64,000 bases of DNA from positions 124,001 through 188,000 of the forward strand of contig NZ_VOEJ01000009.1 of NCBI RefSeq assembly GCF_007846085.1, in the 5' to 3' direction. Numbering within the stretch: position 1 is the first letter of the stretch; every line of letters starts with the position of its first letter. Shown one piece after another: positions 59,330 through 64,000 of this stretch. A program made the position numbers and the translations under genes. The notes beneath the pieces are model-generated. The model saw only the letters and a list, made by a program, of their open reading frames with translations, was not told the DNA's origin and did no database searches. The DNA comes from Mucilaginibacter pallidiroseus (lineage in GTDB: Bacteria; Bacteroidota; Bacteroidia; Sphingobacteriales; Sphingobacteriaceae).

Positions 59330-60322
59330 TTACTGGATCGTGACCTTCCTTATAACGTTCCTGATGTCGGTCACAAACAACGCGGTCTCACTGTTTGATA
59401 GCGCGAGATTAGCGGCTACAACGTCGGCGTTCAGGCCAACACCATCTCGACCATCGGCCGCCGCTAAAGGTTTACATATTGTCGTAATTACTCCGCCTTT
59501 TATTTTTTTAACGGCATTACCATCAACAATATATAGCGTCTCGCCGTTTTTGGTAACTGAGATACCGCTTATAAAAGTAAAAGGTACGTTTGGAAAAAGC
59601 TTTGTAATTGTTCCCTGAGCGCTTACTTTGAACAACTGTGTAGCCGTACTTACATATTTCACACCATTCGGACCTAAACCTATACCTCTAAGTGTTTCAT
59701 GAGACGCAAGCAGGGGAGTGAAGTCAACTAAATTCCTTTTGATAGTTGTTCCGGTAATATTACCTATAGCTTTATCGCCTACAAACCACATTACACCTTT
59801 ACTGTCTTGTTCCATATCCAAATTTGAGTCGCTGTTGGATATCCTGTTGTATACATCTATCCCCTTTGCCTTATTGTAAATTCTGATGCCATAAGCAGTA
59901 GATACGATATACAGTGTGCCACCTGGCGAAATAGTAACGGCTTCTGGCAATAATCCCCCACCTGTATCCGTATTATACGAAAGAGGCACAGTGGATACAA
60001 TATTTTGAATGGATATTTTACGTATCGCGCTGTTAAAGAAATCCGCAACATATAAGCTGCCATCGCCACTTACAGATATACCATGCGGTTTCCAGAACTT
60101 CGCTTTCGGTCCGGGGCCATCTACCAAATTAGGCCGTTGGCTTTCTGCGTTAAAAATGCCGGCTATTGTCCGAACTGTATATAACTCTGGCGTAGCAACG
60201 GCACTCAAACTTTGTGGAGTGTTGGTAGTTGATTGTAAAACCGCGTCTGGAGATAGGCTCTCTTTTTTGCATGCTGACAATACGCAAGTAACTGCAACTA
60301 AAAATAATATGTGTTTTTTCAT
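59330..60322 (-). CDS. NHL-repeat-like beta-propeller lipoprotein
   Basis: The start at 60322 (MKKHILFLVAVTCVLSAC) gives a proper lipobox (LSAC, Cys18). The 330-residue body has NHL-like strands (GSLYVADFFNSAIRKISI, GETLYIVDGNAVKKIKGG, ALFVTDIRNVIRKVTIQ). It is a paralog of the protein at 52790-53824 with the same VDGP-x-x-K-A-x-F and DGRDG-x-GL-x-ADV signatures. Probably outer-membrane anchored; ligand unknown. Confidence 0.85.
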   Translation of the reverse strand: MKKHILFLVAVTCVLSACKKESLSPDAVLQSTTNTPQSLSAVATPELYTVRTIAGIFNAESQRPNLVDGPGPKAKFWKPHGISVSGDGSLYVADFFNSAIRKISIQNIVSTVPLSYNTDTGGGLLPEAVTISPGGTLYIVSTAYGIRIYNKAKGIDVYNRISNSDSNLDMEQDSKGVMWFVGDKAIGNITGTTIKRNLVDFTPLLASHETLRGIGLGPNGVKYVSTATQLFKVSAQGTITKLFPNVPFTFISGISVTKNGETLYIVDGNAVKKIKGGVITTICKPLAAADGRDGVGLNADVVAANLALSNSETALFVTDIRNVIRKVTIQ

Positions 60323-60768
60323 AGTGATAATTTCATGCAAAAAACGGATTATTAGCAATGAAAAATAAGGTCAGCGGATGTTGTACCTCAGTATGTGTAT
60401 CTGGCGCGTTTTGTGACTCCTTCCGAATAACAGTTTGGATAATGGCTGTGCAGATTTATATTAATTGAGCAATGCTTGATGCAAGCGGATCTAGGCTGTT
60501 TTTACGTGCTAGTTATTTAAACTGGATGCGCCAAGCTGTCAAGCCTGGCGCTACTTTATTACTTTCAGGTCTACCCTGTCAAAAGCTTTTAGTATCTATT
60601 CATAAAGACTTTCATGGACAAGGAAAAATCCTTCTGCACCGATGTTAGGCAACTTGTAGGATGGGTTGTTTATTTAATATGGCCGATAGTTCGAGAGTTG
60701 ATTGTTAGCTTCAGCTTCCGCATTAGTGGGGATTTTGATGAACGTTAACCCCTCCTCAATTGTAATTT
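60323..60768. other. Gap with a possible 44-residue gene
   Basis: Apart from the small reading frame listed separately, the region holds no repeats, RNA-like structures or promoter boxes that I can defend. Confidence 0.35.
60614..60748 (+). CDS. Possible small membrane-associated protein (44 aa)
   Basis: The frame encodes 44 residues: MDKEKSFCTDVRQLVGWVVY, a hydrophobic stretch (LVGWVVYLIWPIV) and a Ser/Phe-rich end (FSFRISGDFDER). There is no strong ribosome site. It is divergent from the phage-defence pair and oriented toward it. Supported only by composition. Confidence 0.35.
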   Translation: MDKEKSFCTDVRQLVGWVVYLIWPIVRELIVSFSFRISGDFDER

Positions 60769-61632
60769 TTAAATGTTATTTAATATTATACTGTCAATAA
60801 ATTCTTTACTATTTAAAAGTGATTCCTCTAAAATGGATTTCCAATTATTGAATCCAAAAGCAATTTTATCTTTTTCAATTTTTTCCATTTGACTTTCTTT
60901 AATATCGTCAAATGAGAGTTTTGAAAGATATGATTTTACAGTATTAACCAATGGGGTAACGACCATATCTATGTTTTCACTAAATCTTTCCAAAAGGTTA
61001 AGTTTATCATAATGGCTGTAAATTAGTGCGTATTTATCATTTGCAATTTTGTTTTTATTCGAAAGCTGAAACTTAGCTGTTATCATATTAAAATTTTCAA
61101 CTTTAACGGTTACAAAAAGGTACTGGTGTCGTGGTAAACTGTCTAAGTAAAGATTTAAAAACTGCCGTTTGTTATCGGTAATCCATTCATCAGATTTAAA
61201 TCCGTTACAAATGGTGCAGCTTGGTATCAAGTTGTGGGGATTTATCACAAATTCCGCATATTTCTCTTGTGGCACATAGTGATCAAAAGAATTAATTTCG
61301 CTAATGGTACAATTTTGACAAGTGCTTATAATTCGATTATTGCCGGCTGTTGTTAATAAAGTTTTTAAATTTTGTAATGCTTTACTTTTATATCTATAAA
61401 GCTTATGTAAATCTGTTTTTTGAACCCCAGAATATCCAAAACTTACTAATTCTTCAAGTTTATTAGTAAGAAATTTTTCTTCATAAGTGGAGAAAAGTTT
61501 TGCAATATCTCCTTTTAAAAAGCCTAATCGGGTATGGTAATCAGGATCTTTTTTTGTTACACTTTTACTTTTGACCACATCGTCATAGTAATCAATTGTG
61601 CTTTTGGCGTTATAATATTTAAGTTCTCTCAT
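60769..61632 (-). CDS. HNH endonuclease of a Septu-like system (PtuB-like)
   Basis: The 287-residue protein has a C-x2-C, HNH and C-x2-C arrangement: CQNCTISEINSFDHYVPQEK, then INPHNLIPSCTICNGFKSDE. This is the metal-finger type of HNH nuclease. It overlaps the ATPase gene by 14 bp. An OLD/ABC-like ATPase followed by an HNH nuclease is the composition of Septu (PtuA-PtuB) anti-phage systems. The nuclease is expected to cut nucleic acid after the ATPase senses infection. Confidence 0.78.
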   Translation of the reverse strand: MRELKYYNAKSTIDYYDDVVKSKSVTKKDPDYHTRLGFLKGDIAKLFSTYEEKFLTNKLEELVSFGYSGVQKTDLHKLYRYKSKALQNLKTLLTTAGNNRIISTCQNCTISEINSFDHYVPQEKYAEFVINPHNLIPSCTICNGFKSDEWITDNKRQFLNLYLDSLPRHQYLFVTVKVENFNMITAKFQLSNKNKIANDKYALIYSHYDKLNLLERFSENIDMVVTPLVNTVKSYLSKLSFDDIKESQMEKIEKDKIAFGFNNWKSILEESLLNSKEFIDSIILNNI

Positions 61633-63604
61633 TGGTTGCTTTTATCATGCCTTTTATATAAAGTCTAGTATTTAAGCTCAATGGAATTTCATCAAATTGA
61701 AGCACTGAAACAATATATTCATATGTTTTACCCTCTTTTATAAATTGATCAATGATCTGTTTATACTGTTTATATACACTTTTATTACCAAAAACCTCGT
61801 CGGTTAGAGTTGATAAATTTTCTCCAAATGACTCCAACCCTATTCTTCTAACTGAAGGTACATTTGCTTCACGTTCAACTACGAAAACACTTCTTGATGG
61901 CAATTCTCTAATTATTATTGGAGAATGTGTGGCAATTATGCAATAAGATTGGAATTGGTTTACCAACTCGTAAATAGTATTCATTAATTCTGTGATTGCA
62001 TTTGGGTGGAGATGGGTCTCTGGCTCGTCATAAAGAATCAAAGAATCTAAGCGAATATGCGAGACGATTTCAGTAATAATGTAAAGGGTAATGCTTTGTC
62101 CTGAACTTAAGGTTTTCCTTAATTTATTGAAAATTTCTATTTTAACTTCGTATGGGTTCTCATCTAAATCTAAATTGGTTGCTTCCTTTAATACCAAAAA
62201 CTCATTAACAAGATCTTTGTCAATAAAATTTAGCAGTATTTTCCTCCATTGACTGATCCGCTTCATTTTTTTAATTTGCTTCCAAGAGTTATGAAAACGT
62301 AACATCAAACCTCTATCAGTCATTTGTTCGCCTTTATCATTTCGAAGGCCGCAGATCACGTAGTTAAAAGATGCTGACTTGACTGGAATTTTAAATGTAT
62401 CGAAAACGCTGTAAGAAACAGCAATAACCTTACTAAATAGTGGAGTTTTTGGACTAAATACTGCGTCCTTATTGGCGGATATATTTAGTGGCAAGGACGT
62501 AAGTAGTTGCGTTTTACCAGTGCCATTTTTTCCGATAAAAGCGTATATACGATTTGGAAATTCATGATTAGTATCAAAATCAAAGTTGATAGTTATTGGT
62601 GTATCGGCAAAGCTGGGTAAGAATTGGTAATCAAATTTATAAAGACGAGAAAGATCATATTCGTAAATTTTATACTTAACAACTCTTAATAACCTTTCCT
62701 GTTCATCATATCTAATTAGCGAATTTATAAATATTCGGTTTTCTTCAAATTTTTCTTGTACTTCTGTAAAAAAGGCCGCGTCCTTAATCGCATACAGTAC
62801 ACTTTCAAAGTCTCGTTTCAAAAGCCTTTTTAAAATTCGATAATAATCTTCACTTTGACCAAGTGAGCAAAATTCCTCGCTAAGATTTGTAAAAGTAAGA
62901 GGTAACGATTCTAAGGTTGTTTTTTCTTTATCATTTTGCATTATTTTGACCTGCCCGATAGAATCAACATTTTCAGAATGATCATAATAGAAAAGCGAGA
63001 ATTCATTTTTAATGGTGTAATCATTCCATCCGTTATTAAATGCTAAAACAAAACATGGAAAAATTGTTGGTTTTTCGTGAGAAGAAGCCCTGTTTGACCG
63101 CCCTGTTAAAATTGACCGGACAAAAAAATTTACATCGTTAACTTTAAAGGCAAGTGGAAGGTTATTAATCGTTTCAGACCTTTGAAGGGTGTATACAGGA
63201 ATTTCATTTAAAAAGTCTGATATGGCAAGCTTAAAACCATCTTTTTCAAGATATGGATTTAAAAGCAACACAAACTTTGTAATTTCATCTTCATCCTTTT
63301 TGAATTTCGGTGAGACTACAGAGTCAATGAATTTCTTAAAAATTTCATCATCATCGAATAGCTTAAACCTTTGGGTAAAAATAAAATCAATATCCCAGTC
63401 ATCATTATTTATTATATGCTGCACCGTATCCCCATAAGCATCGCTAAATCGTGGATCTTCCGAAGGCATAGATCTTAAATCCCAAATTTCATTGATAAAT
63501 TCGAATAAAGAGTTGTCTGATAACAAACCAAAAGTACCAGCTTCGCCTTTGAGGGTGTCGAAAATATCCTTTTTCGTTTTTGGAGTGATTATTGAACTCG
63601 GCAT
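61619..63604 (-). CDS. Septu-like AAA/ABC ATPase (PtuA-like) with N-terminal extension
   Basis: The 661-residue ATPase has Walker A IGKNGTGKT (about 356), an ABC-like signature LSSGQSITLYII (about 500), Walker B LILYDEPETHLHP (about 525) and an H-loop ATHSPIIIREL (about 558), the overlapping ABC/OLD layout of PtuA-like proteins. The first about 150 residues (FEFINEIWDLRSMPSEDPRF and SDAYGDTVQHIINNDDWDID) form an extra domain resembling effector-associated domains on abortive-infection proteins. This makes the protein longer than usual PtuA. It overlaps the HNH gene downstream. Confidence 0.8.
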   Translation of the reverse strand: MPSSIITPKTKKDIFDTLKGEAGTFGLLSDNSLFEFINEIWDLRSMPSEDPRFSDAYGDTVQHIINNDDWDIDFIFTQRFKLFDDDEIFKKFIDSVVSPKFKKDEDEITKFVLLLNPYLEKDGFKLAISDFLNEIPVYTLQRSETINNLPLAFKVNDVNFFVRSILTGRSNRASSHEKPTIFPCFVLAFNNGWNDYTIKNEFSLFYYDHSENVDSIGQVKIMQNDKEKTTLESLPLTFTNLSEEFCSLGQSEDYYRILKRLLKRDFESVLYAIKDAAFFTEVQEKFEENRIFINSLIRYDEQERLLRVVKYKIYEYDLSRLYKFDYQFLPSFADTPITINFDFDTNHEFPNRIYAFIGKNGTGKTQLLTSLPLNISANKDAVFSPKTPLFSKVIAVSYSVFDTFKIPVKSASFNYVICGLRNDKGEQMTDRGLMLRFHNSWKQIKKMKRISQWRKILLNFIDKDLVNEFLVLKEATNLDLDENPYEVKIEIFNKLRKTLSSGQSITLYIITEIVSHIRLDSLILYDEPETHLHPNAITELMNTIYELVNQFQSYCIIATHSPIIIRELPSRSVFVVEREANVPSVRRIGLESFGENLSTLTDEVFGNKSVYKQYKQIIDQFIKEGKTYEYIVSVLQFDEIPLSLNTRLYIKGMIKATNERT

Positions 63605-63639
63605 TATGTTTTGGTTTAGAGCTCTAATATAAATTTTTT

Positions 63640-64000
63640 ATATTATGTTAAAGTCGCGAGTCGTCCTGCGAGTTGAGCAAAAGGTCTGTGAAGAGAAAGC
63701 TTGAAAAGCGGTTTCACGGAATGCTTCACAAAGGCTTGGCGCTGCGGTTGCTCTAAGGGTTTGAGCGTTGGTCTTGCAAGCGCTGTGACAATGGCTGATG
63801 CCTTTTGCGATGGCGCAGGCGAGCCTAACAATATGAGCGCCTAGACTTGTAGAGGCTGAGCGAAAACGCAGCATAGCGAAGTTACAGCGATGCGTTTATA
63901 AGGATAGCGAGAGCGAATGTGAAGTTGCGATTCTCCGAAAATCAAACGATATGACAAGCCAGCGTAGCAGGTTAAGTAGCAATATGCTTTGAAAAATCTT
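63640..64000. other. GC-richer non-coding segment at window end
   Basis: The sequence changes from AT-rich to roughly half GC just after the ATPase start. It is purine-rich on the plus strand (many GCGA and GAGC steps). Short frames occur on both strands, but all have implausible composition (Arg/Ser/Ala/Cys rich). It may be an RNA gene or the edge of another repeat; it continues beyond the window. Confidence 0.35.

Noticed and set aside
63638..63874. Two overlapping minus-strand frames at the window end
   Set aside because: Ser/Arg/Ala/Cys-rich translation with no start context and no domain; more likely non-coding GC-rich DNA.

Overview
The window looks like a chromosomal piece of a Bacteroidota species, most likely Sphingobacteriaceae (Mucilaginibacter/Pedobacter-like). 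The reasons are a SusC/SusD pair, a PorP/SprF-type IX secretion protein beside a giant adhesin with a gliding-motility-type C-terminal domain, DUF5686 and DUF2238 proteins, and promoter-like TAnnTTTG boxes. The genus is inferred; no rRNA is present. One tRNA gene, tRNA-Arg(TCT), lies at 43.25 kb. It separates an ordinary chromosomal part on the left from a more AT-rich accessory part on the right.

Left part (1-43 kb). An imuA-imuB-type mutagenesis operon, cut by the window start, sits behind a perfect palindrome. It is followed by a three-gene RND efflux operon (adaptor, pump, outer-membrane channel), a fasciclin protein, and a DUF5686 protein with a MarR regulator behind a MarR-like palindrome. 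Next comes a surface and secretion block on the minus strand: a 2635-residue adhesin built from 19 Ig-like repeats and five copies of a second module, its PorP/SprF partner, an OmpA-family protein and a small LuxR-like HTH protein. Divergent from the adhesin is an array of an acidic small protein, two intact seven-helix membrane proteins and a third decayed copy, then a NarX/NarL-type sensor kinase and response regulator. A NACHT-like STAND NTPase, PgpA, an amidase, an N-acetylglucosamine-type kinase and SusCD complete this part.

Right part (43.3-64 kb). Downstream of the tRNA are short palindromic repeats but no intact integrase. A DNA-damage cluster follows: a zincless-finger Fpg/Nei glycosylase, a DUF72 protein, an SRAP (HMCES/YedK) protein, and a umuD-umuC operon. 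The umuD-like product lacks the Ser-Lys dyad, and its promoter region carries the same TGCTAA-N5-TTAGCA palindrome as the imuAB operon. Then come a possible structured small RNA, a BLUF photoreceptor, two beta-propeller lipoprotein paralogs, an ArdC antirestriction protein and two apparent anti-phage systems. One is Pycsar (class III cyclase with an AGS-C-like sensor, plus a PycTM-type membrane effector). The other is a Septu-like ATPase/HNH pair whose ATPase carries a long N-terminal extension. A roughly 54-bp inverted-repeat element occurs three times here, twice just upstream of genes.

Family assignments rest on reading motifs by eye; no database search was run.
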